57,874 nucleotides of DNA from Basidiobolus meristosporus CBS 931.73 (Eukaryota > Basidiobolomycota > Basidiobolomycetes > Basidiobolales > Basidiobolaceae): positions 1 through 57,874 of the forward strand of contig MCFE01000561.1 in assembly GCA_002104905.1 (NCBI GenBank), given 5' to 3'. This document shows, piece after piece, positions 23,370 to 34,360 of this stretch. The stretch's first letter is position 1; each line of letters opens with the position of its first letter. The notes below the pieces were generated by a model, which saw only the letters and a list, made by a program, of their open reading frames with translations, did not search any database and was not told the origin of the DNA. Made by a program: the position numbers and the translations under genes.

Positions 23370-23883
23370 ATGGTAGCAGCAAATAAGCCTAGCGGCGAGA
23401 CGATCGCCAAGTCTAGCAAACTGATCCCTAAAGCCTTTCGATTATCATCGCCCCATGGTCAGAAGAAGAAGCAGACAAAATCCAAACCCCCGCCCCTAAC
23501 CAGGGATAACCTAGAGGTGCACAAGAAGCTGGTATGAACCGTCCCGTTAGTTCCCTGGGCCACTTTCTTTACTGACCATAGCATCCCAGCTGCCGCCATC
23601 CTCGGAGACAAAACTCGATCGTGTCAGTCGCTACGTGAAGGATCAAGCCTCGATCCAGGAGGAGCTCGTCAACAATGCTGACTATTTGTCGTTACCTCGC
23701 ATTGAAAGCATAGAAGGGGCAAGCGTGGCCGATCAGGAGCATTTACAGTCCACAACAGCTATTGGGAATCCGTCCAAGAACAAAGTGCGTCACCTGATTG
23801 TCAAGTTTTTTGTTGAGGTGAAGTCGATCCTATCCAAACCCGAGTCCATATCCTTCCATACACATCCAGAACCAGTTCTGTGA
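23370..23883 (+). CDS. Small basic protein of unknown function
   Basis: Two exons (23370-23531 and 23590-23883) with a 58-nt intron (GTATGA...CCCAG) give 151 residues. The first exon is Lys/Pro-rich (GQKKKQTKSKPPPLTRD), suggesting nucleic-acid binding or nuclear targeting. The second starts LPPSSETKLDRVSRYVKDQ, carries a mildly amphipathic helix and ends in a hydrophobic patch (VRHLIVKFFVEVKSIL) before the C terminus. No signal peptide and no recognised domain. The frame is kept exactly across the intron, which is the main support. It converges on the SUKH gene at 24602. Confidence 0.55.
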
Positions 23884-24601
23884 ATCATTGTAAAGAGGCT
23901 TCGCCAAATGGAAATAGATCTATGCTTGTATACCCCGTCCCCCTCCTCCCAATTGCATTTGTCGGATCTTTCTAATTAAGTGACTCTGTGTTGTGAAAGA
24001 GTACGGCTTTATTAAACTTTCCAGTGCCTGCTCGTTCCCGACTAACCCCTAGCTACTCTGGAGGGAATCTGGCCCCCATCCCCACCCGTAGACCCTAAAA
24101 GCTACCTAAGCGAGCGGATTTTCTTTAATTCATTATACTCTTTTTAGTCAGTCTAATCTCATAGCCCTTGTATTTCTTTACTAGCAGGGCTCGCCAGGGC
24201 ACTGTAACCAACCACCTGAACCATTAAAGCCATTTTCATAGCTAGCACTGTAGCGTATATCCCATGGCTGATGCAGTTAGGATACGAGTCTGTCGAGTGA
24301 TGAAAGTTCAATGGGATAAGGCAGCTTGCAGACGATTTATATTTCCGGAGGCAACGCTTAGCAGGCAAGAACAAAATGAAGGATGGTGGCCAAAGGATGT
24401 GAGATAATGAAAAGTGGATGATGCTACATTTCAGATATTAGTACAATGTCTCCAACTTTGTCATTTGGGAGTGGGTCAACAGAGCACCTATCTTGTGTGC
24501 TCGGATGTATCTACTGTTCGCGTTAGGTAACAACTAGAGATTGCAAGGTGGGATGCCCTTGAAAATATTTACATGAAATGCATGTAGCAGTGGTGCGATA
24601 T
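23884..24601. other. Convergent intergenic region
   Basis: 3' flanks of the small basic protein gene and of the SUKH gene. No coding or repeat feature recognised. Confidence 0.5.
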
Positions 24602-25249
24602 CTAAGGGCTGCTTCTAAAAACATCGTCCTTCACGTCTTCCCACTCGTAATCCGAGGCTTCGTCGGTGAGCGTATCACAGTCCATACTCAAGTCGCTTTC
24701 TTCGTCGCTGGTTTCCGAGGTTTCGGTGCCAAGTAACATCAACCGTTCCTCCAACCAGGTGAAGAAATTCATCTTGGTGGCCCACCGAGTAAAACCGTAA
24801 TCGCTTTTTCGACGCCATACCTCGCCTCGCGCAGGCCCCTCCACTATGAGTATCCAATGTGTCAGGTAGTCGTCGCTTGCCAAAACCAGGTGTCCGTGAT
24901 TCAAGGAATCCAGGAAGTCTTCGCTTAGGCACTCTTCGACCTCGTCGAAGACCAGATTTTGAGTTAAGGGAAAGGGATCGGATAACTTGATTAGTAGATC
25001 CTTGTAGGGCACTGGGTACTCGTAAGGGACGTAACTGAGAGGGAGTAGTCCGCCGCTTGGGTATGTTCCATTTCCGATTAGACAAAGTACCGCGCGGTAG
25101 TCCTCAGGTAGCCGGATCATATACTCTCGTTCGAAGTTCCGAATTCGCTGTTCCGGAAGAGGTAGCTGGAAATAAATGCCTTTTTCGATAAGTTTCTGGC
25201 CTAACTCGCGTGCTTCTTCAGCGAGTCTGCAAAGTGTCATTGAGGGCAT
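24602..25249 (-). CDS. SUKH-superfamily (SMI1/KNR4-like) protein
   Basis: Intronless 215-residue protein. Residues about 34-170 follow the SMI1/KNR4 (SUKH) pattern: helix IRNFEREYMIRLPEDYRAVL, then L-x-x-I-G-N-G-T, GGLLPL, LSDPFPLT, GHLVLASDDYLTHWILIVEG, PARGEVW and FFTWLEERL. The PFPLT, Gp-RG-VW and F-x-x-WLE features are those of compact bacterial SUKH proteins, many of which are immunity proteins against polymorphic toxins, and not those of the long yeast Knr4 regulator. The C-terminal 40 residues are very acidic and Ser/Thr-rich (SDEESDLSMDCDTLTDEASD). Absence of introns and the bacterial-style domain make horizontal origin possible; many fungi do carry such genes, so this is inference. 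The partner is unknown and no toxin gene is visible nearby. Confidence 0.85.
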   Translation of the reverse strand: MPSMTLCRLAEEARELGQKLIEKGIYFQLPLPEQRIRNFEREYMIRLPEDYRAVLCLIGNGTYPSGGLLPLSYVPYEYPVPYKDLLIKLSDPFPLTQNLVFDEVEECLSEDFLDSLNHGHLVLASDDYLTHWILIVEGPARGEVWRRKSDYGFTRWATKMNFFTWLEERLMLLGTETSETSDEESDLSMDCDTLTDEASDYEWEDVKDDVFRSSP

Positions 25250-27107
25250 ATCGTTGGGACAAAATTGGCTTTTAGGGAAAATACTGGCAGGTCGCCTCCC
25301 TATAGAACGGGTGGGATACTGTTAGAGGGTCGTGAGTATATCGGAGCAGAGTCAACTACTTGGAGGGATTTAGGGTGAGCGTCAATAGAATTGGGGACCT
25401 TGGGCTGTGTATCTTATACGGCTAAAATGTGACGCTTGCCATTCAAGGTGTCTGTTGAATTGATGTGACCACTTTTCCAAGGGGGTTCTATTTTTCAGGG
25501 GAACGGAAAAATATAAACCAACCAGTCGGATATTCTTTGTGGAGCAGGAAATAAGCGATGGAGGGCTCGATCAGGGGGGGGGGAGTAGAGGTCGCTTGTA
25601 AATCTAACAGATGTACAGTGAGTGTAGTGGTCAATTTATAGTAAAAACGACTCGCGTTCTGGCGAATCATGGAAGCAGTAACCAAAGGTTTATAATTTTC
25701 AGCACTGATCCTTATTGGCATCATTATCGTTGCAAGAGATGATAAACTGGAGCCAAACTGGCTTTTGCAGGGGATCCTTCGCATTCGCACATTCTCTGTC
25801 CAACTTGGAAAATGCTCCCTCATTTCATTTACTGCCTATGCTGGTGAGGGCGTGCCTTGGTTCGATCTTACTATATTTGATTCAGTAACCTGTCGGACTT
25901 ATCGGGGGGTTGTCATTTTGTTGAGAATCTGACTAAAATCAGTGCCTTGTCAGTCAAGCCTGAATTCCAAAACCTCATGGTCCATTCGAATGAAATGCAG
26001 TCCGCCAATGGCGCAAGATGGAATCGTGTTTCTTGTGGATGTAAAATGCAACTATTTGGCCAAAACAATCAGAATCAAGTCAGGCAGCGTAACAGCGTGC
26101 TTCCCAAATGAAAAACGAAAGATGAGATAGCAGCGAGATTCACATGTTGAAAGTGGCATATCAGAATCGATATACTGTAGCACTATCCTGATGCCACTTG
26201 GAAACGAATGCTTGTCAGCCATTTGCTCAGCGTGCATCCGCCGTTTTCAAACCACCATGTCACTTGATTAATAATTCGTCGGCTGGTTAGCCTTCAAGGC
26301 GGTTAAATATACCGGTTAAGTAGTGTAGATCGCATGCGTTCCTCAGTCACTGGCAAACCTGAGCTCCAGCGGAACGCCAGTGGATTGGCCCTCGCCACAT
26401 TCCTGGCCCAGGAAGCCAATGGCTACTCCTCCCACTTGATGAAAAACCGAAACCTAACCCTACATCTGGAGTGCTTTGTACTGTGGAAGTCATCATTAAA
26501 GCAACGATTACAATCTCATTGTACCTTCTAGACCATGTTTGGACGGATCTATCCGCATTGGTGTCTGGCAATCCGTTGAGCCTGAACCTTGATTAAGGCC
26601 ACACTTGTTGTGACTGAGCTTCGGTTACCACACACCCGCAAATTCTGATTCGGCAGAACGGTCGGATTTCTCCCTCACCACATCCGTGTTGGGTTAAATA
26701 GGTTTGGGAAAGCCGGCCACTTACGATTTCCAGCATTTCCCCCAACTACCATTCTTGGCCGATTTCAGCCAAGCTACAGACAATGCGCCATTTCCTCGCC
26801 TACCCTCCTCCTTACTAGTGACAGCTGGGCCTGGGGCTCAGCCATCGCATGCAACCCCCACCACGGTGGGCCAAGGCCGCGTGGATGCAACTGATGAGGC
26901 GTCGGTTCTCAGCGAGCCGTGCGGGGGAAGATTCAGATTCGTCCACATATCTATGTTTATTGTTAATTGAAAGTTGCATGTTGCTGGTTGTAGGTCAAAT
27001 ACATAACTTGCTATAGAGTAATCACTACAGTATTGAAAATGATAATGGGTTGCGATCACACTGCTTCGGATACACTGTGGGCGGTGCGGCCGGTCAGGCC
27101 CTTCAGG
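25250..27107. other. Spacer, nothing recognised
   Basis: Open frames up to 111 codons lie on both strands without domains. A run of ten G lies near 25577. The last 40 bp are the 3' flank of the syntaxin gene. Confidence 0.45.
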
Positions 27108-28313
27108 TTACGAGATGGCAAGGAGAACGATCACCACGCCGATCACGATGAAGATTAGCAGCAGCCAGCACATCTTGCCGCGCGCTTTCTTCTGATAGTT
27201 GGCTGCGGAGCCGAGCTCCTCGGCGGCATTGCGGACGTTGACGGCCATGCTTGTGACGTTGCTTTCGATGTTGTCTATTCTGATGTCAGCGATATGATCA
27301 CGTTCAAAGATGGACAATATGCTTACCAAGAAGGGACTGTTGCTCGTTGACGATGGTGCCCAAATCCCTGAAGATCTCGTTTAACTCCGTGATGCCTTGC
27401 TCGATCTCTCGAATCTCGGTTTCTCGCTCGGCAATCAGATTTTCATTGAACTCGATCTCATTATCCAAGCTTTCCAGCTGAAGCCTATGGGATTCACAGA
27501 GGCAATGTTAGTCTGTCGGATCTACAGTGAAGATGCGTGTGCGGCCGACCTTTGCTGTGAGTGGTTGATCAGTGGTTGCTCCTCCGGCGCGCCGTCCATG
27601 TCCCCATCCTCACTATGAAAGCGGTTAGTGACGGGGGGATGGTGGTTTGAAAATGCGGCCCAGTACTTACTCATCGTGATAGGTGGATAGTTTTCTGGCC
27701 CGGTCAACATACTCGCGAGATTTCTCTGCCGCCAACCGCTGTGCGGCCTGGAATTGCTCCAGGACCTTTTGAAAATCTTTCGACAGCTTTTGTTGTTCAA
27801 GTTTGCGCTGTCGCTGTAAGGGAGAAGTTAGGGAGAAGTCCTGAAGTGAAGCATAGCTAGATCGAAGGGGTTACTAACCGCTTCCCGTGGCGAGCTTGCC
27901 TCAAAAGTTCCTAATTCTTTGATGTCACTGCCTGCATCTTTGACCAAGTCCCGAGTAGTCTCTGTGAGATGGTGCCTAGGGAGCCACACGTTAACAAAAT
28001 GGCAAAATATGCTGGACGCTCGCATATCCAATGTCTTACAATTCTTCCCGAGAGGTGGAGGTGTCTTTAGCAGTTCCCATATAGCTCACTAATCTTTGGA
28101 TGGACGTGACATTGCTTGTGATTTTGTAGGTTTTTTGCGCCACTTTCTGGGCCAGTTGCTTGTAACCAAGTTGAGAGATCTCTACAACCGGGATGAGCTA
28201 GGTTAGGTCTACGTGTTAAAGGCGATTGAGAGAGGGAGTGAGAAGGTACCGTTGGCTTCTGATAAGTTGGAGTTCACTGGGTCAAGGCCCCTTTCCAAGT
28301 CATTAAAGGACAT
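27108..28313 (-). CDS. PEP12: Qa-SNARE syntaxin, Pep12/syntaxin-7 type
   Basis: Endosomal/prevacuolar t-SNARE. Seven exons (28313-28250, 28181-28040, 27975-27879, 27813-27671, 27612-27550, 27484-27327, 27274-27108) with 52-68 nt introns give 277 residues; all phases agree. It begins MSFNDLERG, the usual start of fungal Pep12 proteins. The Habc helices span about 20-170, with an acidic linker (DDEDGDMDGAPEEQ). The SNARE motif follows (AEREAEIREIEQG is not its exact text; the third residue pair reads ETEI) and runs to AEELGSAANYQKK, with the central zero-layer Gln in VNEQQSLLDNIESN. It ends in the basic KARGK patch and a C-terminal membrane anchor (CWLLLIFIVIGVVIVLLAIS). It works with the Rab7-type GTPase encoded at 9658-10580 in the same trafficking route, though the two genes are not a unit. 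Confidence 0.93.
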
Positions 28314-29046
28314 TTCAAGATATTAATTAAAAATGAAGTAGTTGTGTTCTAAGAGAGCAGGGAGGAGTAAGGTGAGGGTTAAGTTCATCGATTCCGTCAC
28401 ATGATATCCATCTAGATTTCCATTTGGCGTATTACCAATCGTCACTGTCTTAACATCGAACCATCTGTCACGAAATTCAAATAAGGCTAAAATGGCCCTT
28501 AATTTCATCCATCAGCAGCAAGAAATCGTTGCTGGATTTCGTCAAATGGATGCCCTACCTGTGTGATGGGCTCTTTGGATTCCGGGAATCTAGCACACAA
28601 TGAAAGCCATCGGTAGAGGCAAGCGAGCCGTGCGCACTCCCAAGACCCAAGGCTCTGTTTACGTGAATGGTGGGGATTGTGTGTTGACGGGACTTGGATT
28701 CACCCCGCTTTCGTCTGCATAAAGTTATGCCACCGAACCATGCAACATGTATCTTTGGTTGATATTCCTTGAGCGAGCTGTACGATGTAGGGCAAATGAT
28801 CCTTCACCAAGACTAGGTGCATCTGGCGCCCTAGTCTACTCATGCATGAAAGGAGATATCAGAGGAACGAATCCAGTCATGGTTGACCCAGCTATACATG
28901 GATGCCTGACTCGGATATGGCTAGATAGGCAATTTGCTTTAGCTTTTCGATTTATCCTTTTGCCGCAACAAATATCTTCCGGATGATCAACCATTTTCCT
29001 GCTGGATCCTGACTATTCGCCGACTAAGCAACCCCATCGGCAACTG
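28314..29046. other. Spacer upstream of the syntaxin gene
   Basis: Contains the syntaxin promoter at its left end. Nothing else recognised. Confidence 0.45.
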
Positions 29047-29331
29047 ATGGAGATCATCGTGTGCATTCCAGTGTTGCTCCATACCGTGATGGAGACTAAC
29101 CTTGGGAAGGCCGTTTGTCTCAAGCAAACCAGTAGCGAAGCACTACTTGATATCTACTCGCGACCCATATCCAATGCCAGGCCACGTAAGGAAATCAAGT
29201 TTCCCGATTTATCAGTCGATTTGGACGTCGAGGTGGCCAACATGGTTACGAGGGATACCCCACTGAAGAGTCCACTGAAGAGCCTACTCGAGGAGAACCG
29301 TAGTAAGGATTTGCTTTTCAGCATCGACTGA
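29047..29331 (+). CDS. Possible hypothetical protein
   Basis: A 94-codon frame with a charged composition (RKEIKFPDLSVDLDVEVAN) and a short tandem duplication coding for PLKSPLKS. No domain, no TATA box and no intron evidence. It is kept only because its composition is more protein-like than that of other frames in the gaps. Confidence 0.22.
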   Translation: MEIIVCIPVLLHTVMETNLGKAVCLKQTSSEALLDIYSRPISNARPRKEIKFPDLSVDLDVEVANMVTRDTPLKSPLKSLLEENRSKDLLFSID

Positions 29332-29697
29332 TCACTGAAGCGCCAACCTCGGGATACCTGATCCGTTGTGCCTGCAGCCTGGTCAGATGTGATGGGCTCC
29401 ATGCACTCCGGCTGATACGATTAAATCCCTTACTGAGCCGGGGCAAAATCGCCCAGAAGCTCCCATACGGATATGGGGGTTGATGGGGATGATTCCGAAC
29501 TGGCATCCGGGATCTAAACACCAGGCGTCCGGTTTTATGTGTGATGCAGGTGCATGGCAGCAAAGAGACGTTTCCCTGCAACGACTCCTCACGTTCTGTA
29601 CTTCGAATGGCAGTATCTGGTGTTTGGGGATTCCCGTCCGACGTAGATATAGGGCCGCCCACCCCGCTACGTGAGCATAATTTTGATGTGGAATTTT
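29332..29697. other. Spacer before the expansin-like gene
   Basis: Promoter side of the gene at 29698. Overlapping frames on both strands (29318-29852) look like shadows. Confidence 0.4.
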
Positions 29698-30185
29698 ATG
29701 GGAACAATCATCATGGTGGTGGCACTTTATGCGTTGACAGAAGGCGCCCCCGCTCAGAACGTAGGCTTCGCTTCCATCTACGAAAGGAAAATCGCCTCCA
29801 AACGGGAGAATACCGGGACCTTTTTCACCCCTCACAACGACGCCTGCTCTAGTGGCGGTGACGCTTCGAAGCCCACTGATCTCGTGGCGGCCTTGGTACG
29901 GTTCTGCCTAGCATGATGGTCTCTGTTTCTGTACTAACCTATCCATCCCGACCACAGAGCTGGCATGACATAGGCCAGGAAGAAAACGATTTGTCCGAGG
30001 AGGCGGAGATGTGCAACCAGTGTGTCAAGGTGACCGGCCCTGAGGGTTCCGTCGTGGTGAAGATCGTGGATCTTTGTGCTACGTGCAGCCCGGGGGATGT
30101 TGACCTAACGGAGGCTGCTTTCGAGAAGATCAGTGAAATTAGTAAGGGCCGAGTGGAGATTACCTGGGTACCTGTGAAGTGCTAG
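29698..30185 (+). CDS. Secreted RlpA/expansin-like double-psi beta-barrel protein
   Basis: Two exons (29698-29895 and 29958-30185) around a 62-nt intron encode 141 residues. The first about 19 residues form a signal peptide (MGTIIMVVALYALTEGAPA). The rest matches the small RlpA-like/barwin-type DPBB fold: FASIYERK, TGTFFTP, then CNQCVKVTGPEG, VVVKIVDLCATC, PGDVDLTEAAFEKISE and GRVEITWVPVKC at the end. The D-x-C-x-x-C and GD-x-DL-x-x-AAF motifs are the family signature. Such proteins lack the expansin CBM63 domain and are secreted; many fungal ones are induced on hosts or cell walls. No catalytic activity is assumed. AATAAA lies near 30202. Confidence 0.86.
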
Positions 30186-31835
30186 ACCGTTCAACACTGG
30201 TAAATAAATTCTTTCAAGCCAAGGGGTCTCTGGATGCTCCTCGGGTTGGAACTAAAAATTTCTGAGCTGTAGTGGAGCGCAGATTCCTGGGGAATAGGGT
30301 TTCTTATTTCCCGTATCTTGGGTGCATCTTGCTGTACTGGTACACCCAATCTAACCCGGTGGGGTTGTACTGCTTCGCCTGCGCGTCTCTCTACTCGTGG
30401 TAGTTCAGTGCTCCAGGCTACAATGTGCCAACCACAATTGACACCCTCAGTGACTGTACTGCAATTCGCCCAAGAATGCAGAAAGGCTCCATTGGTAGCT
30501 AGCTGAATTGCTTGGTTGAACATGTCGAGTAGACATCGCACGTATTTTAATTGTGAGAGTGACTCCACATGACTCAGTTCTCTTTTTGCGCTAGGTAGGG
30601 TGACCGGTGACCTCCATTTTCTATCCAGCTTAGGACCTATACTTTACACCCATTCCCACATGGTTTTCAACAGGATTGTTGAAATTACTTGGATCAGTCC
30701 CTTGTTGTTGACCTGTTTTATATTCCATCGGATCCTCGACTTCAAAACCGATTTGTCCTGATTTTGCAGGACTCTCGGTCATTAGTTCAAAGTTCGACTT
30801 CCAAACAGTGCATCAACACTCTATTTAATTCCGATTTAGAGCCGCCTCTCATGCTACTATATCTTTCAAATCAATTCCAACCACTCACTACCATTTTCTA
30901 CTGACTGTGTGACCCAAGCAGGCAACCTCATATTCTGGTCACTGAATAGAATCTTTAGGATCTAATTCTGCACCAGCATAAGCCAAGTCACAAAGTCAAG
31001 ATTAATATTTAGGTGTAAGAGCAAAACTTGAACGGTCCAGCTTAGTGCAAATATGAAGTGCCACCAAAAACCCCACAATAAACCAAACTGTGATCTGGCA
31101 TACAAAACTGCCTTTGTCTAATTGCCCTGTAACTATGTATGCATTTCATTACGGGCTTCTGAACAACTTTCAGAATGTCCGTGTTCTGGGGACTTAACAT
31201 ATTGCTAAGACTTTTTGAGGTAGATCTCATCAAAAACAAGGGTAGAAATTAGTAAAACTTGTAAGCCATGCCTGAAGTGACTATGCAAAGGTTAATATGT
31301 ACATGTAGACTTAGAGCTTACAACCCCTATGAAAATAACTTGGTCCTGCAGGTGGACCCAATCCAGATCAGCCATCAGGATCCTGCAATGAGGATGTCAT
31401 AGTACAGGCTGCTTGGAATTATTGACCCTCTTAACAATCTTATGACTGGATTGTGATGGTGTCTTACAGTTTTTATTGCCAAACTAAGTAATAAACCTGC
31501 CAGTGTTTCAACAGTCATTAGGTGGAACTTGCATTGAATTCCAACAATCTTAATGTGCCTACATTTATTTGAGTGGACCTAACAGGTAAATGTTTTATAT
31601 GGGAAAAAAGCTTAACATGTCTTGATGGCATTGATGTGGACCTATGTTAGCATTATCATGGCAGTACAGTGGCCTACAGCTAGTCCTGTATAATGCTACT
31701 GTACCAATTTACCAAAGGGTATTTTGTTTTTTACCTCCCCTCATGCCATTGTTGTATTCCACTGTAGAATCACTCCTCTTTACTTGCTTACCCACTTCTA
31801 CCATGGGTGCTTCACATACAGTCTGAATCAAAGAA
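30186..31835. other. Boundary between gene region and transposon island
   Basis: After the poly(A) region of the expansin-like gene there is no supported gene. From about 30.9 kb the base composition becomes AT-richer. The stretch may be decayed transposon sequence, but I could not assign it. A 125-codon minus frame at 30191-30568 has no domain. Confidence 0.4.
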
Positions 31836-31860
31836 GCCAAGGTAAGTCTGCCATACATTC
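31836..31860 (-). mobile_element. PIF/Harbinger-like transposase remnant, part 1
   Basis: About 20 bases match the better-preserved transposase at 51073-51094 (gtaagtctgccatacatt). They end in CATTC, which is repeated at 44895-44899 where the same transposase sequence resumes. This is the left half of a target split by copia element B. Homology further left is too weak to draw an edge. Confidence 0.6.
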
Positions 31861-32169
31861 TGCTGTAAGAGTCTTGGAGATATTAGAAGCAATTGAGAAA
31901 ACAAGCAGATTATGTGGTTTTCACTTAATGATTTATTGAATGTAAAAGTAGTATTAATACTTTTACAATGGTCTTGGCATAAAGAACATGTAGAGTAGGC
32001 TGAGAAAGATCTCAAGAGCATGTGTGCAAAGTTTGGGGCTGTTTGGACAACTTTGGGAAGTTTCATGTTCTGGGTATCCGATATTTTGGTGAAAATATTC
32101 CAAGTAAATCCGGACAAGGAATTCTGTCAGTATTCTCTACAATTTGAAGGTAATGATCTAAATGACTAA
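31861..32169 (-). repeat. 3' LTR of element B, truncated
   Basis: About 309 of the expected 349 bp. The inner 40 bp and the polypurine tract are missing, and the sequence joins RNase H code directly at a short shared run (tgatgtctaat side). Confidence 0.8.
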
Positions 32170-33434
32170 TGATGTCTAATATCAATGTGCTTAGTTCTGG
32201 CATGAAAGGTTAAATTTCTATCTAATTGTATACATCCCTGATTATCTTGAAATTGAGTAACAGGTGTTTTTTGAGATAGACCTAATCTGCAAAAAGCTTT
32301 CTTAGCAACATTACTTCTTTTGTAGCCTCACAGGCTGCCATATACTCTGCCTCTGTGGTGGAAAGTGCTATGGTTGGTTGCTTTCTTGAATTCCATGAAA
32401 TTGCTCCTTGACATTAAAGAAAGGTGTATCCTGTGGTGTATATTCTATCTTCTGAGTTTTGTCCCCTATCAGCATCAGAATATCCCACAAGAGCCTGTTC
32501 TGAATCCTTATAAGTGTATCTTAAGCAGATATCAGCTATTCCTTTCAGATATCTTAAAACCTGCTTAACTGCTGCAATATGATCAGATCCATAGTTCTGA
32601 TTATGCTGGCTGACAACTCCCTCTGCATACAAGATATCTGGACAGGTTCCAAGCATGATATACATCCAACTGCCAGCCATAGATTAATAAGGAAAGTCAG
32701 GACTTCCAGATGGCACTAAGCTCTCTTAATTTGGCTGAGTTTTGACCACATTAAGGTTTGTCTCCATTGGGGTAGCTGCTGGTTTACAGTCTTCTATATG
32801 ATACTTCTTCAGTATATCTTAGTATACTTGGTATGGCTTAGGGTGATAGTCTGATTACTTCTGTCTATGAAGAACTTTATCCCTAAGTAGTAATGGAGTT
32901 TTCCTAGATTGGACATCCTCAACACTTTAGATAAGCTGAATTTAGTCTCTTCCAATGTTTCTATGTTATTGGCAGCTATAATAAGGTCATCACATATAGA
33001 GCTAATAGAAATGGATTTGCTCTATCTGGCTTATAGTTTATGCTATAGTCAGCATTACTCCTTTGAAACCAAAGATTCCAAATAAGAATCTATCTTGCAA
33101 TTCCAGGATTTTGGTGATTGCTTAAGACCATAAAGAGATTTTCTAAGCATGCAGACCAAATGGGGGTTATCTTGGTCAGCAAACCCAGCAGGCTGGTCCA
33201 TATACATATCCTCATCAAGTTCTCCATTCCAAAATGTAGTTTTTAAATCCATTTGATTTACAAAAAACTCATATTTGGCTGCAATAGCCAATATTAATAC
33301 AATGCAATTAAACTTGGCTTCTGGTGCAAAGGTCTCAGTAAAGTCAAGTCCTTTTGTTTGAGAGTACCCTTTGGTCACAAATCTTGCTTTGTATTGTTCA
33401 ATTGTACCATCAGCCTTGTATTTTGTCATAAAAA
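32170..33434 (-). pseudogene. Copia reverse transcriptase-RNase H fragment
   Basis: Starts in the RT N-terminal part (TKYKADGTIEQYKARF) and runs through the ETFAPEAKFN and MDLKTTFWNGELDEDMYMDQP blocks, with YADD-region code, to the RNase H end. It has several frame breaks. It is a second partial copy of sequence that also occurs, with a complete 5' side, at 33784-44545, so the island contains a partial pol duplication between two LTRs. In this copy the GGATTTAAAAACTAC run is in frame, unlike in elements A and B. Confidence 0.8.
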
Positions 33435-33783
33435 TGTTGTAAGAGTCTTGGACATATTGGAAGTCATTGGGAGAACAAGTAGATTATGTGGTTTTCACTT
33501 GATGATTAATTGAATGTAAAAGTAGTATTTATACTTTTACCTGGTTTTGGCATTACAAACATATAGAATAGGTTAAGGAAGGTCCCAAGAGCATGTGTGC
33601 AAAGTTTGGGGCTATTTGGACAACTTTGAGAATTCTCATGATCTGGGTACCTGGTATTTTGGTGAAAATATTCTAAGTAAATCCCAACAAGGAATTTGGT
33701 CAGTATTCTCTAGGATTTGAAGGTGATGATCTAAGTGACTAAGTTAGGTGAATACTTAGGTGGAATTGCAAGTCTTTATAACA
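33435..33783 (-). repeat. Internal copia LTR (349 bp)
   Basis: Full-length TG...CA LTR, closer to the LTRs of element A than to the outer LTRs of B. It adjoins a polypurine tract and pol 3' end on its right (33784 on) but a partial pol on its left, with no matching target duplication found. Confidence 0.85.
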
Positions 33784-34330
33784 CTCCCACTCAGCTAAAT
33801 GTTCATACTCACTAGTCCTAATTATGACCTAAGATACTCAAACTTGTCTCTAGCTAATGGTTTGATAAATATGTCTGAAATCATTTCATCTGTAGGACAG
33901 TAAACTAAGCTAACTAAGTTATTCTCTATAGCTTCACATATGAAGTGATGTCTAATATCTATGTGCTTAGTTCTAGCATGAAAAGTTGGATTTCTACCTA
34001 GTTGTATACATACCTGATTATCTTGAAATAAAGTAATAGGCGTTTTTTGACATAGGCCAAAATCTGTGAAAAGCTTTCTTAACAATATTGCTTCTTTTGT
34101 AGCTTCACAGGCTGCCATGCACTCTGCCTCTGTGGTAGAAAGTGCTACAGTTAGTTGCTTTCTTGAATTCCATGAAATTGCTTCTTGACAGTAAAGAAAG
34201 GTGTATCCTGTGATGGATCTTCTGTCTTCCAAATTTTGTCCCCAATCAGCATCAGAGTATCCCACAAGAGCCTGTTCTGAATCCTTATAAGTGTATCTTA
34301 AGCAGATATCAGCAGTTCCTTTCAGGTATC
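33784..34330 (-). pseudogene. Copia RNase H C-terminal part and polypurine tract
   Basis: A 147-codon frame encodes the end of the RNase H domain ([48 protein letters not shown]). It is cut at 34330 by element X, at a site where the gene resumes at 40251-40260. Confidence 0.85.
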
Positions 34331-34360
34331 TGTAGTAATGGAAAGTATTCCATCACTACA
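34331..34360. repeat. Terminal palindrome of element X
   Basis: Thirteen-base arms (TGTAGTAATGGAA and TTCCATCACTACA) with one mismatch around an AGTA loop, exactly at the left end of X. Confidence 0.7.

Noticed and set aside
25565-25590. Run of ten G as a regulatory element
   Set aside because: A lone homopolymer without a second G-tract set; most likely a slippage-prone run.
29383-29852. Overlapping frames of 103-150 codons on both strands near the expansin-like gene
   Set aside because: They overlap each other and the first exon of the expansin-like gene, with no recognisable domain; treated as shadows.
30191-30568. 125-codon minus-strand frame downstream of the expansin-like gene
   Set aside because: No domain, no intron signs, and it overlaps the 3' flank of the expansin-like gene.
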